From a bacterium (lineage in GTDB: Bacteria; Cyanobacteriota; Sericytochromatia; S15B-MN24; UBA4093): a stretch of DNA of 64,000 nucleotides. The notes under the pieces are model-generated. The model ran no database searches and was not told where the DNA came from. It worked only from the letters and a program-made list of their open reading frames with translations. A program made the position numbers and the translations under genes. Shown here one piece after another: positions 1 to 7,643 of the stretch (positions within the stretch are counted from its first letter, which is position 1; the number at the start of each line of letters is the position of its first letter). The DNA is taken from NCBI GenBank assembly GCA_017744355.1, contig JAGIBK010000009.1, forward strand, positions 1-64,000. The letters run 5' to 3'.

Positions 1-194
1 GGGCCGTAGATCTCGACGACGCGGCCCTTGGGCAGGCCGCCCACCCCGAGCGCGACGTCCAGAGGCAGGATGCCGGTCGGGACGCACTCGACCTTCATCC
101 GCGCGCTGTCCCCCAGCTTCATGATCGCGCCTTTGCCAAACTGCTTCTCGATTCCGGCGAGCGCCAACTCGAGGGCTTTCGACTTATCTGACAT
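1..194 (-). CDS. recA: RecA recombinase, N-terminal part (gene runs off the window edge)
   Basis: The reverse strand encodes 64 codons starting [20 protein letters not shown], followed by KGAIMKLGD, then [20 protein letters not shown] and RVVEIYG. This is the classic RecA N-terminus, just before the Walker A loop, which lies outside the window. RecA forms the filament for homologous strand exchange and triggers SOS derepression. The start ATG at 192-194 is preceded on the reverse strand by a GGAG-type ribosome site. No typical LexA box was recognised upstream. Confidence 0.95.
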   Translation of the reverse strand, partial: MSDKSKALELALAGIEKQFGKGAIMKLGDSARMKVECVPTGILPLDVALGVGGLPKGRVVEIYG

Positions 195-285
195 GGAGAC
201 TCCTTAACAGTCGGGAGAAGGGGTACGGCGTGCAGGCGCGACCGCAAAGCCACGCCAAGGTCAGCACACCATTGTAGCACGCAGC

Positions 286-301
286 GTTCGAAAGCCCGAA
301 C
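286..301. promoter_or_regulatory. Inverted repeat between recA and the small gene
   Basis: GTTCG and CGAAC are separated by six bases between two divergent genes. It could be an operator, for example for an SOS repressor, but it does not match the Gram-positive, alphaproteobacterial or cyanobacterial LexA consensus that I know. The rest of 195-481 holds a direct repeat of TTACAAA near 415-431 and no gene that I can see. Confidence 0.25.
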
Positions 302-481
302 GGGCGCCATTGAGCCATCCAAGCAAGGGTTGTTCAAATTCACCATAAAGCTCGGCCGATCCTTGGGCGTCCCGCCCATAGGGTCCGAGCGAGGTGGGGC
401 TTACCATCAACTCATTACAAATCGTTACAAACCCAGTCCTCTTTCCAGCCCATCCCCCCCTCACGATAAAGGAGCGCGGCG

Positions 482-661
482 ATGATCGAAGCAGAAGTGC
501 AACGCAACGATGAGATCCTCATGCAGCGGACCTACTACGAGCCGTCGCTCAGTCTCGAAATGGTCCTCAAGCAGCTCGAGATGTACATCGTCGCCGAGCA
601 GCTCAACAACTGCGCCGAGTGCCTCCTGAGGGTGCGCTTCAGCAACCTCTCCAAGCAATAG
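482..661 (+). CDS. Small conserved-looking protein of unknown function (59 aa)
   Basis: An uninterrupted 59-codon frame starts at ATG 482, six bases after an AAAGGAG ribosome site, and ends in TAG at 659-661. The product begins MIEAEVQRNDEILMQRTYYE, and a leucine-rich helical stretch (about residues 22-50) contains two cysteines in the order NNCAECLL. It has no signal peptide or membrane segment. The longer frame on the opposite strand has no ribosome site and is its shadow. Its divergent position next to recA may be incidental. I do not recognise the family. Confidence 0.6.
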   Translation: MIEAEVQRNDEILMQRTYYEPSLSLEMVLKQLEMYIVAEQLNNCAECLLRVRFSNLSKQ

Positions 662-731
662 GCTTTCTCCCGCCCGCCTTCCTCGGCGTGTGGGGAAAAG
701 CCGACCAACTCGAAGCCTTTCCCCGTTCCGA

Positions 732-1757
732 TCAGCCGAAGTGCTGGAAGGTGCGCGAGGTCTCGAGGCGCACGACGCGCCCGATCGCGTCCTTCAGGCT
801 CGCGCCCGTCTCGCCTGCGCGACAGCGGCCCACCACCGTGCCCGTGGCCTGGCTTGCGGCGATCGCCGCAAGCGCCGCGGGGACGTGCGCATCGGGGCAG
901 GTGAGGACCAAGTTGTAATCCTCGCCCCCGTACAGGGCCCACTCCAGCGGATCGACACCCGCCAGGCGCGCGGCCTCGCGGGTCTCGGCGGTGATGGGGA
1001 GGGTCTCGGCGTCGAGCTCCAGGTGCAGGCCGTTCGCGCCGGCCAGCCATAGGACCGAGCGCGCGAGCCCGTCGCTGTTATCCATCAAGGCAAGGCGTTT
1101 CCCCAGCGCCGAGAGGGCGCAGCCGGCCTCCACCTGGGGGATCGGGCGGCGGTGCGCTGCTGCCAGTGCCTCGCGCACCTGAGGTGCGAGGGGCTCGGCC
1201 TCGGCGGGGTGCTCCAGCACCCATAGCCCGGCCGCCGACGCCCCTACCGGCCCGGTCACGATCACGGCGTCACCAGCCTGAGCGTCGGTCCGCATGAGGG
1301 GCGCTCGCGCTTCGCCGACCACCGTGACGGCGATCGTGACGCCGTCACCCGAGCGCACGGTGTCGCCCCCGACGATGAAGAGGCCGTAGCGGCTCGCCAG
1401 CGCCTGGGCGCCCTGGTAGAAGGCTTCGAGCCACGCAAGGGGAACGTCGGCTGCCAGCGCCAGCGACACCGTCGCCCAGCGGGGCACGGCCCCCATACCG
1501 GCGACGTCCGAGACGTTGACCGCCATGGCCTTCCAGCCCAGATCCCATGGGGAGATGGTCGAGCGACGGAAGTGCACCCCTTCGACCAGCAGATCGGTGG
1601 TGGTGACGGCCTTGAGGCCCGCCGAGACCTCGGTCACGGCCGCGTCATCGCCGATGCCGACCCAGCCCTCGGGCATGGCCTGGACGCCGATGGCCCGGGC
1701 GATCGCCGCGATCGCGGCGTCCTCCCCCATGGATCCGACGGTTTGTGCTTCGGCCAT
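732..1757 (-). CDS. thiL: Thiamine-monophosphate kinase
   Basis: ThiL phosphorylates thiamine monophosphate to thiamine diphosphate with ATP, the last step of cofactor synthesis, in the cytosol. The 341-residue product shows the family motifs GDDAA (36-40), TTDLLVEGVHF (53-63), NVSDVAGMGA (81-90) and GGDT (130-133), the acidic sites that hold Mg-ATP in the AIRS/PurM fold. The start at 1757 follows GGAGGAGCAGGG on the reverse strand and is preferred over an ATG 14 codons upstream that lacks a ribosome site. Length is normal for the family. No thiamine genes are adjacent. Confidence 0.95.
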   Translation of the reverse strand: MAEAQTVGSMGEDAAIAAIARAIGVQAMPEGWVGIGDDAAVTEVSAGLKAVTTTDLLVEGVHFRRSTISPWDLGWKAMAVNVSDVAGMGAVPRWATVSLALAADVPLAWLEAFYQGAQALASRYGLFIVGGDTVRSGDGVTIAVTVVGEARAPLMRTDAQAGDAVIVTGPVGASAAGLWVLEHPAEAEPLAPQVREALAAAHRRPIPQVEAGCALSALGKRLALMDNSDGLARSVLWLAGANGLHLELDAETLPITAETREAARLAGVDPLEWALYGGEDYNLVLTCPDAHVPAALAAIAASQATGTVVGRCRAGETGASLKDAIGRVVRLETSRTFQHFG

Positions 1758-1797
1758 CCCTGCTCCTCCAATCCGGGCGCCATCGCCCTGTAGCTTC

Positions 1798-1822
1798 ACC
1801 CAAGATTAACCTATACTTGGGT
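1798..1822. promoter_or_regulatory. Inverted repeat and -10-like site upstream of the propeller lipoprotein
   Basis: ACCCAAG (1798-1804) and CTTGGGT (1816-1822) form an inverted repeat in the divergent gap between thiL and the lipoprotein gene at 1882. A TATACT hexamer at 1812-1817 overlaps the right arm and could be the forward -10. An operator is plausible but unproven. Confidence 0.3.
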
Positions 1823-1881
1823 CAGTTTTTCCCTCGCCTGCGCGATAACCTCAGAGAATCACCGCCGAACGGAGACGTCGC

Positions 1882-2859
1882 ATGGTCCGAAGCCTCGCAA
1901 CCTTGATCGCCGCTGCCGCCCTCACCGGGTGCGGTGCGAACGGCATGCAAGGCGCGCCCATCGGCGATGCGGCACCTCAGGTCGCCCAGGGCTGGCAATC
2001 GGTCAAGGTCGCCCCGGAGGGCACCGCGCCCTGCCTCGTTTCGCGCAAGGCCGGCGGCTACGCCCTCGCCTACGCCACCGACAAGCTGGGGGATCGCCAC
2101 GTCTACTTCACCTCTTCGTCGGACGGCGAACGCTGGACCCCGCCGGTCGTGGTCGCCAAGGGTCCCCTGAGCGACGAGGCCCCCGCCCTCTGCGAGGACG
2201 CGTCGGGCACCCTCCACCTCTTCTTCGGATCCAACCGCACCGAGCGCTACGCCGTGTACGAGACCACCTCGACCGACGGCCAAGGCTGGAGCGCCCCCGA
2301 GGCCCTGCCCAGCGATCTCAAGGACGACCAGGACGGCAACTTCCCCGCGATCGCTCCTTTGCCCTCGGGCGGGCTTGCGATCGCCTACGAGACTTACGCC
2401 GGCATCCGCTTCCGCACCCGCAGCGCGCAGGGCAAGTGGAGCAACGGCGAGACCGTCGCCACCACCGCGGGTGAGCCCGCCCTGACGGCCGGCCCCGACG
2501 GCAAGATCACCCTCGCCTACGCGTCCTACCAGAAGCTCTACGTCCGCACCCGCACCGCCCAGGGCACCTGGACCTCCGCCTCGGCCCTGACGGGCGCGCC
2601 TGCCGAGAGCCCGGCGCTTGCCGCCGACGGCAAGGGCGGCCTCTGGCTGGTGCACGCTCAAGAGACGGGCGACTTCTTGAACCTGGCCGAGCGCAGCTAC
2701 GCGAACGGCCGCTGGAGCGAGGCAACCGCATTCACCCTCGGCGAAACCGACGACCAGACTCCGTCGGCCCTCTTCTTGCCGGACGGAAAGCGCGCAGTGG
2801 CCTGGAGTTCGAGCAAGGCCGGACGAGCAAGCGGGCTTTACTTCGCACGATCGCAATAA
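1882..2859 (+). CDS. Lipoprotein with sialidase-like (BNR) beta-propeller repeats
   Basis: The 325-residue product has a lipoprotein signal ending in LTGC with Cys17, so it should be exported and lipid-anchored. The mature part repeats units of about 45-50 residues with phrases such as HVYFTSSSDGERW, YAVYETTSTDGQGW and LYVRTRTAQGTW. These match the Asp-box or BNR repeat style of sialidase-type propellers. I see no catalytic arginine triad or other active-site pattern, so a binding or scaffold role is as likely as enzymatic activity. It stands alone between thiL and the MshEN-C39 gene. Confidence 0.75.
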   Translation: MVRSLATLIAAAALTGCGANGMQGAPIGDAAPQVAQGWQSVKVAPEGTAPCLVSRKAGGYALAYATDKLGDRHVYFTSSSDGERWTPPVVVAKGPLSDEAPALCEDASGTLHLFFGSNRTERYAVYETTSTDGQGWSAPEALPSDLKDDQDGNFPAIAPLPSGGLAIAYETYAGIRFRTRSAQGKWSNGETVATTAGEPALTAGPDGKITLAYASYQKLYVRTRTAQGTWTSASALTGAPAESPALAADGKGGLWLVHAQETGDFLNLAERSYANGRWSEATAFTLGETDDQTPSALFLPDGKRAVAWSSSKAGRASGLYFARSQ

Positions 2860-2935
2860 ATCGGCAAAAAACGCGCAAGGACGGGGCTTCCCGAGGGTAT
2901 AACAACAGAGCAAGGGAAAGGACAGGAGCGAGCCA

Positions 2936-4216
2936 ATGGCCACGATGCTTCAACCGACGATGCCGAACAAGCGCCTCTTGGGCGAAGTCCTCGTCGACGG
3001 CGACTTCATCTCCCACTCGGACCTCAACCAGGCCCTCGAGAAGCAGCGTGAGACCAACGAGCGTCTCGGCGAAACCCTGTTGCGCCTCGGCGTGCTCTCG
3101 GAGATGGAGCTCAAGGCGGTCCTCGCCAACCAGGCGGATCTCGACAGCCCCGACGCGATGGAGTCGGCCGAGGGCGTCCGTCATCGCCTGGGCGACATCC
3201 TTCTCAAGGCCAAGCGCGTCCAGCCCCGCCAGCTCGACCGCGCCCTCGAAGAGCAGAAGCGCACCAACGAGAAGCTGGGCGAAGTCCTCCTGCGCTTTGG
3301 CGTCATCACCGCCGCCGAGCTCGACGCGGTCCTGACCTGGCAGCAGGGCGCCCACTCGAACGGGACGACCGCCGTCAAGCTGATGCTCGGCGAGATCCTG
3401 GTCGCCACCGACGTCATTAGCCGCGACGACCTCAAGCGCGCCCTCGAGTCCCAGCGCCTCACCAAGAAGCAGATCGGTGAAATCCTGGTCGACACGGGCA
3501 TGGTCAAGCCCAACCAGATCGCCCAGGCCCTCAAGATCCAGTCCAAGCTCTTCTCGGCCGCCCTCGTCGCGATCCTCGCCGCGGGCACCATGACCGGCTG
3601 CGGCGTGACCGCGCCTGGCATCGACGCGACCAGCCAATACGGCAACAACCAGCACGGCGCGATCGTCCAGTACAAGGCAGCGCCGGCCCAATCGGCCCAG
3701 AGCACCGACAAGGTCACCGTCTACCAGAACGGCGCCCGCGTCATCAACAACGTGCCCTTCTTCGCGCAGAACTCGCGGGACAACACCTGCGCCCAGGCCG
3801 CCTCGGCAGTGCTGTTCAACTACTGGGGCGTCGACGTTTCGTATCAGCAGGCCGTCAACGAGTCCAACCGCTTCAACCTGGGCACCACCCCCGCCACCGC
3901 CCAGAGCTACCTCAAGAGCAAGGGCCTGAACGTCCAGCCCTACCGCAAGGGCACCGTGGACTTCATCAAGTCGCTCGTCGACGCGGGCCGCCCGGCCATG
4001 GTGATCCTCGACTACGAAGGCGCCGTCCACTGGGTCGTCGTCGTCGGCTACAACGACGCGACCGACCGCCTGATCATCCACGACAGCATCAGCGGCCCGC
4101 ACAGCACCATGAAGGTGAGCACGTTCGAGCAGCGCTGGCAGAACAAGACCATGACCGGGATCCCCGTCGTGGGCGGCCAGAACTACGAAGGCGTCGTCTT
4201 CGACGTCTCGAAGTAA
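2936..4216 (+). CDS. Three tandem MshEN/GspE-N-type domains fused through a membrane/lipobox segment to a C39-like cysteine peptidase
   Basis: The 426-residue product has four parts. Residues 14-66, 83-136 and 149-202 are three copies of a 53-residue unit. Each unit is two 24-residue motifs of the form RLGxx(L/V/I)2xxG(L/V/I)2xxxxLxxxLxxQ with a five-residue linker, the cyclic-di-GMP-binding MshEN signature; the second motif of repeat 1 fits fully. Residues 205-222 (LFSAALVAILAAGTMTGC) are hydrophobic and end in a lipobox-like MTGC. Residues 270-426 are a papain-like C39_2 domain with candidate catalytic Cys285 (NTCAQAAS), His365 (VHWVVVVGY) and Asp383. Lysines before the hydrophobic stretch predict a cytosolic N-terminus and an external peptidase. 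Several first motifs replace the conserved R or G. A ribosome site AGGAGCGAGCC precedes the ATG. Confidence 0.8.
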   Translation: MATMLQPTMPNKRLLGEVLVDGDFISHSDLNQALEKQRETNERLGETLLRLGVLSEMELKAVLANQADLDSPDAMESAEGVRHRLGDILLKAKRVQPRQLDRALEEQKRTNEKLGEVLLRFGVITAAELDAVLTWQQGAHSNGTTAVKLMLGEILVATDVISRDDLKRALESQRLTKKQIGEILVDTGMVKPNQIAQALKIQSKLFSAALVAILAAGTMTGCGVTAPGIDATSQYGNNQHGAIVQYKAAPAQSAQSTDKVTVYQNGARVINNVPFFAQNSRDNTCAQAASAVLFNYWGVDVSYQQAVNESNRFNLGTTPATAQSYLKSKGLNVQPYRKGTVDFIKSLVDAGRPAMVILDYEGAVHWVVVVGYNDATDRLIIHDSISGPHSTMKVSTFEQRWQNKTMTGIPVVGGQNYEGVVFDVSK

Positions 4217-4230
4217 GACTTCAAGCAGGC

Positions 4231-4258
4231 TTGACTTACGTTATGCCTGGGTTATAAT
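4231..4258 (+). promoter_or_regulatory. Sigma-70-type promoter of the tRNA-Val gene
   Basis: TTGACT (4231-4236) and a perfect TATAAT (4253-4258) are separated by 16 bases and lie 23 bases upstream of the tRNA gene. Confidence 0.85.
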
Positions 4259-4281
4259 GGGGAAACCTCGAAAGAGGCCCT

Positions 4282-4353
4282 GGGCGTATAACTCAGCGGT
4301 AGAGTACTACCTTCACACGGTAGGAGTCACTGGTTCGAATCCAGTTACGCCCA
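4282..4353 (+). tRNA. tRNA-Val, anticodon CAC
   Basis: The 72-nt cloverleaf pairs GGGCGTA with TACGCCC. The anticodon stem CTACC/GGTAG encloses TTCACAC, giving anticodon CAC, which reads GTG codons. The T arm is ACTGG-TTCGAAT-CCAGT. Discriminator base is A4353, and CCA is not encoded. The gene has its own promoter and terminator. Its 3' end (4339-4355) is the likely insertion target for the accessory zone that follows. Confidence 0.97.
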
Positions 4354-4361
4354 CTCATAGA

Positions 4362-4391
4362 AGCCCTGGTAGAAATGCCAGGGCTTTTTTG
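4362..4391 (+). terminator. Intrinsic terminator of tRNA-Val
   Basis: AGCCCTGG (4362-4369) pairs with CCAGGGCT (4378-4385) around an eight-base loop and is followed by a T run. Confidence 0.9.
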
Positions 4392-4423
4392 TTTGCAGGT
4401 GACACGACGCAGGGAGCGGGGGG

Positions 4424-4923
4424 GCCCGCATTCTCGTTCCTCTCCCGGATCGGGACTTCGACGTGACCGAGGTCGCGACTCCCTGGCATCGCTTCAAGGA
4501 GTCCGGCTTTGAGGTCGGCTTTTCGACGATCCAGGGGGGCTGCAGGCTACGGTCCGCGACTTCTTTGCGCAAGACAGAACCGTCGGCGCCATCTGTCATG
4601 GGGTCATCGTCTTGGCCCGCACGCGCCTCCCCGAGACCGGCCAGAGTGTCATCTACGACCGACAGGTCATGGGGCTGGTCAAGAGCCTCGAGCTGACGGG
4701 CTACTTCCTGACCTTCTGGAAGTTGGGCCGCTACTACCGCACGTATGCGGCCTACGTCGAGGATGAGATCAGGGCAAACCTCGCCGATGCCTCGCAGTTC
4801 AAGCAGGGGCGGACACCTTGGATTCCAAGCATCGTCCGGGCTCGAAACCTTATTACCACGCGGTGGCCCGTCGATGCCGAGTAGTTTGCCGACGCGATCA
4901 TCCAGCAGGTGGCGGGTGCTTGA
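4424..4923 (+). pseudogene. DJ-1/PfpI-family protein, broken by N-terminal loss, a large internal deletion and a premature stop
   Basis: The first segment (from 4424) reads RILVPLPDRDFDVTEVATPW, then HRFKESGFEVGFST, a typical start of a DJ-1/PfpI or ThiJ-type domain. It then jumps frame near 4530-4545 directly to LQATVRDFFAQDRTVGAICH with the nucleophile-elbow Cys, then SLELTGYFLTFWKLGRYYRT. The middle of the domain (roughly 70-80 codons in relatives) is missing. An in-frame TAG at 4882-4884 interrupts the C-terminal tail, which would continue FADAIIQQVAGA to TGA 4921-4923. No start codon or ribosome site remains after the tRNA terminator. Judged non-functional. Confidence 0.8.
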
Positions 4924-5082
4924 GGCAGGCTTCGACTGGGTCAACCGAGGGTGTCAGTTCAATTCGATTTGGCCGCTATTAAAATCTCATCAAGAGTCGA
5001 TTACTTCAGGAATGGGCTCGCTTCTCTTACCTGATAGATACTGATATCCGTGGAACGGCAGCACAGGTAGAGGAGAAGAGAG

Positions 5083-6270
5083 TTGTCGAATTTTGAGGTA
5101 AACAAGGGTCCTAATCCGATGACGTTCTTTGCCGCTGCTAGTGTTGAGACCCGCCTAGCCGCAGCCGTACAGCCTGCCGAGGCGTTCGTTCAGGTTTCAG
5201 TCAGGCATACGGTCAGTTCGGATCTGAACTTGGCCATGTCTGGGCTCGGCGTCCTGGTAGCTGCGGCGGGTGGTGTCCCTGCAGGAGGCAGTTCGTCAAT
5301 CGCTGCAGATGCCAACGTCTCGCAGAGCACCAGTCCCAAGCAGTACGAAGCTGAGGTGGCTCTGACGGGTGCTAAGCAAGCACTCGACAACGCCGTCCAG
5401 AAGGCCAAGGCCGAACTCTTAACTCTCCAGGCTTTGGCCAGCCGAGTCCAGTTCGCCCAAGGCGGGGAGCTCGATGCGCTAGCCCCCGAGCAGCGCAAGA
5501 AAACCTTCGATAACTATCTCAGCCGGGCCCAGGCAGCGCTCGGGACGGTCCCACCGGACGCGGAGGCCTTTCGGTCGCATCTAAGTCATGCGCTGACGGT
5601 CTTCAACCCGACGACCGAGATTCAGAAGCGCTATTACGGTCCGGCGGTGCCCGGCCCCGAGTCGAGCAAAATCATGACCCAGCTAAAATCCCTGATCAAG
5701 CAGACTGGCTATAAGGGAGACGCTGCCACCAACCCGGTTAGCCTCTTTGCCTTGCGGGGTAACGTCATCGAAGCGCAATCGACGCTCGATACCATCAAGG
5801 ACGCGGCGGCCCAGGCGAAACGGGTCCAGTTGAAGGCAGCCGAGGCCGACAAGGCACAGGCCCAGGCAGTAGCCTTGCGCGATAGCTACCAGGCCGTGCG
5901 CACCGAAACCTTATCGACAGTCGCCTCATTTGAATCGAGCCTACGGACTCAGCTCACGTCCCTCATGGGCCAGTACGCCAACCAGCCCGAGGTGGTCAAT
6001 GCCATGGGCGAGGCTCTCATTCAACTCGCAGGCGCCGCAGATGCCTTCCGGCTCGCCCAATATGGCCAAAGCAAGCAGTTCCTAGACAAGCTCAAGCAAA
6101 CCCTTACGGGACTGCCAGGGGTGGACTTAACGGAGATTAACCGCATTGCCCAGCGTGTGGTGCAAACGCAACAGGCTGCGAACCTTTCCTGGACGGCCAC
6201 CCACAAGGCGACCCGTCTGTCCCAAGAGCACGAGCGCATGAACGCTGGATTTCTCAAGGCGATTGCATAA
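5083..6270 (+). CDS. Unknown alanine- and glutamine-rich, helical protein (395 aa)
   Basis: The frame starts with TTG at 5083, preceded by AGGAGAAGAGAG; an alternative is the internal ATG at residue 13. The product has no signal peptide or clear membrane span. Residues about 38-70 are small and hydrophobic (MSGLGVLVAAAGGVPAGG). Residues about 85-130 and 235-330 are rich in A, K, E and Q and look coiled-coil-like. I recognise no catalytic motif or family. The gene lies alone between the PfpI remnant and the first tRNA-tail-like repeat. Its flanks are AT-richer than the surrounding genome and it lacks GCGATCGC sites, which suggests acquired DNA. Confidence 0.7.
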   Translation: MSNFEVNKGPNPMTFFAAASVETRLAAAVQPAEAFVQVSVRHTVSSDLNLAMSGLGVLVAAAGGVPAGGSSSIAADANVSQSTSPKQYEAEVALTGAKQALDNAVQKAKAELLTLQALASRVQFAQGGELDALAPEQRKKTFDNYLSRAQAALGTVPPDAEAFRSHLSHALTVFNPTTEIQKRYYGPAVPGPESSKIMTQLKSLIKQTGYKGDAATNPVSLFALRGNVIEAQSTLDTIKDAAAQAKRVQLKAAEADKAQAQAVALRDSYQAVRTETLSTVASFESSLRTQLTSLMGQYANQPEVVNAMGEALIQLAGAADAFRLAQYGQSKQFLDKLKQTLTGLPGVDLTEINRIAQRVVQTQQAANLSWTATHKATRLSQEHERMNAGFLKAIA

Positions 6271-6286
6271 TTGATTCATCAAGGCT

Positions 6287-6324
6287 GGTTCTAAGCTCGT
6301 CCAACCTATCCAGTTATGCCCACT
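6287..6324 (+). repeat. tRNA-tail-like repeat A (putative right attachment-site remnant)
   Basis: Positions 6308-6324 match tRNA-Val positions 4339-4355 at 16 of 17 bases. The left half, GGTTCTAAGCTCGTCCA, instead resembles repeats B, C and D, so copy A looks like a junction of both. It follows the 395-residue gene and is followed by a hairpin, like the tRNA itself. Confidence 0.7.
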
Positions 6325-6336
6325 ACCTAAAAACTA

Positions 6337-6379
6337 GGCGGCAAGTCGATCCTGGCGATCAATGACTTGTCGCCGTTTC
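6337..6379 (+). terminator. Hairpin terminator after repeat A
   Basis: GGCGGCAAGTC (6337-6347) pairs with GACTTGTCGCC (6364-6374), with one G-T pair, followed by a short T run. Confidence 0.6.
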
Positions 6380-6418
6380 TGTGCACTGAGAGCTTTGGTC
6401 AACTCTTGGTCACAAGCT

Positions 6419-6447
6419 AGTTCTAAAGTCGTCCAGCCAGGCCCACT
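6419..6447 (+). repeat. tRNA-tail-like repeat B
   Basis: This 29-base element starts AGTTCTAAAGTCGTCC and ends AGCCAGGCCCACT. It aligns with the tRNA-Val 3' end with two short insertions and a few mismatches, and closely with copies C and D. A hairpin terminator follows at once. The stretch between copies A and B is about 95 bases and contains no gene. Confidence 0.65.
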
Positions 6448-6450
6448 CTT

Positions 6451-6495
6451 GAACCCCGGATCAGCGATTCACCTCGCTTTCCGGGGTTCTATTCT
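6451..6495 (+). terminator. Hairpin terminator after repeat B
   Basis: GAACCCCGGA (6451-6460) pairs perfectly with TCCGGGGTTC (6480-6489), and ATTCTTTT follows. Confidence 0.75.
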
Positions 6496-6703
6496 TTTGA
6501 CGTGTGAGACTTCTTTTTGAATCACTATCTAAAAAATTTGCTACTCGATCGAAAGATAATGCTCTATACCTTGAATTTTTGACGACCTATCCTGGAAAGA
6601 TTGACTTCTTGCCGCCCTTACCGCGGCACTCACGTGAAAAGCTCAGGTGCCGGAGTCGACGGGCTCGCCATGAACGTCCAGATGGACAGGAGACTGATTG
6701 CAT
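6496..6703 (+). other. AT-rich leader region upstream of the lipoprotein cluster
   Basis: This stretch is markedly richer in A and T than its surroundings (for example 6515-6590). It carries no convincing gene. The 67-codon frame at 6504 has no ribosome site and overlaps the next start. It probably holds the promoter and 5' leader for the three lipoprotein genes. Confidence 0.5.
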
Positions 6704-7591
6704 ATGAGAAAGGCCGCGCTACCCTTCATCTTGCTCGCAACGACCTTGACGGTCGCTTGCACGTCCGATCCTGCGGGGCTCGCTGGTGCCAGGAACGCCA
6801 ACGCGAAGCTGTCCCTGGTGGCCGCCGTCCAAGATGGTTCTTTCCGGACGCAAGCCGTCCTCGACCCTTACACCAGGTCCAGCATCGCTCACGTGACGTT
6901 CAAGCTTTATACGGTTTCAGGGGACCAGGAAACCGCCGTGATCCGCGACGGATCGCCGGTCGAGCTCGACGTGGCATCCGGTTCACTGGATCTGCCCTTC
7001 ACCTTCGAGAATCTGCGCAACGACACCACGTACCGCGTGAAGGCTTCAGCCTACAAGGCCGCAGGGACGGCGATTGCCGACCTGATCTCGACCCAGGATG
7101 TCAGCTCGTCGCTGGATATCGCGATTGGGAAAGACGTGACTCCCGCGCTCCAACCGGTGCCGGTCAAGCTGGTCGATCGGCTCTTCGCGGCGACCGGTAC
7201 CACCAACCTCGCGGTGACGGATGGCGCGTACACCTTCCAGAACGAACGAATCACCGTGGGGCCCCGGACCATTACCATCACGGGAAGCAAGGCCACGTGG
7301 TGGAGCGTTGATGGCGGGCAAACGACGTACGCCACTGTCCACACCTTCCGGCCCGTCTTCGACACGTCGAAGCTCGGAACCGCCGTCTTCAGAGGCGTGA
7401 CCAAGTACGTCGTTCCGACGAACTTCATCAACTCCACCTCGAACGTCATTCAGATCCAGGATGGCCACGGCTTCAATGCGGATGGGAGCTGGACCGGACA
7501 CTCCCTCGGGTTGCTGCCGAACGCCACGGGCAGTCTGAAGCTGGTCGTCGGTGACGATTCGGCTCTTAACTACTCGATCTTCTACCCCTAA
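6704..7591 (+). CDS. Lipoprotein with the shared FN3-like domain (295 aa)
   Basis: The signal MRKAALPFILLATTLTVAC gives Cys19 as the lipidation site. The ATG at 6704 is chosen because AGGAGA lies upstream and the K/R-containing start is typical; a TTG two codons earlier is possible. Residues about 35-165 form a beta-sandwich-like domain with the hallmark TTYRVKASAYKAAGT and ADLIS, shared with the next two genes and the gene at 20231. The C-terminal part (about 170-295), with strands such as ITVGPRTITITGSKATWW, is unrecognised. It is the first gene of a three-lipoprotein unit. Function is unknown. Confidence 0.8.
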   Translation: MRKAALPFILLATTLTVACTSDPAGLAGARNANAKLSLVAAVQDGSFRTQAVLDPYTRSSIAHVTFKLYTVSGDQETAVIRDGSPVELDVASGSLDLPFTFENLRNDTTYRVKASAYKAAGTAIADLISTQDVSSSLDIAIGKDVTPALQPVPVKLVDRLFAATGTTNLAVTDGAYTFQNERITVGPRTITITGSKATWWSVDGGQTTYATVHTFRPVFDTSKLGTAVFRGVTKYVVPTNFINSTSNVIQIQDGHGFNADGSWTGHSLGLLPNATGSLKLVVGDDSALNYSIFYP

Positions 7592-7643
7592 GAGATCGAC
7601 TGGAACATTCGGCGCCCCGCTGAATCGAGACAAGGATGTCCAC

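Noticed and set aside
286-301. LexA box for recA
   Set aside because: The dyad orientation and spacing do not fit LexA consensus sequences that I know. Kept only as an unassigned inverted repeat.
4612-4884. 90-codon frame as an intact small PfpI-like protein
   Set aside because: It lacks the N-terminal half including the nucleophile elbow, which lies in the preceding part, and has a stop before the true C-terminus.
6504-6707. 67-codon frame before the lipoprotein cluster
   Set aside because: AT-rich, no ribosome site, no homology recognised, and it overlaps the lipoprotein start.
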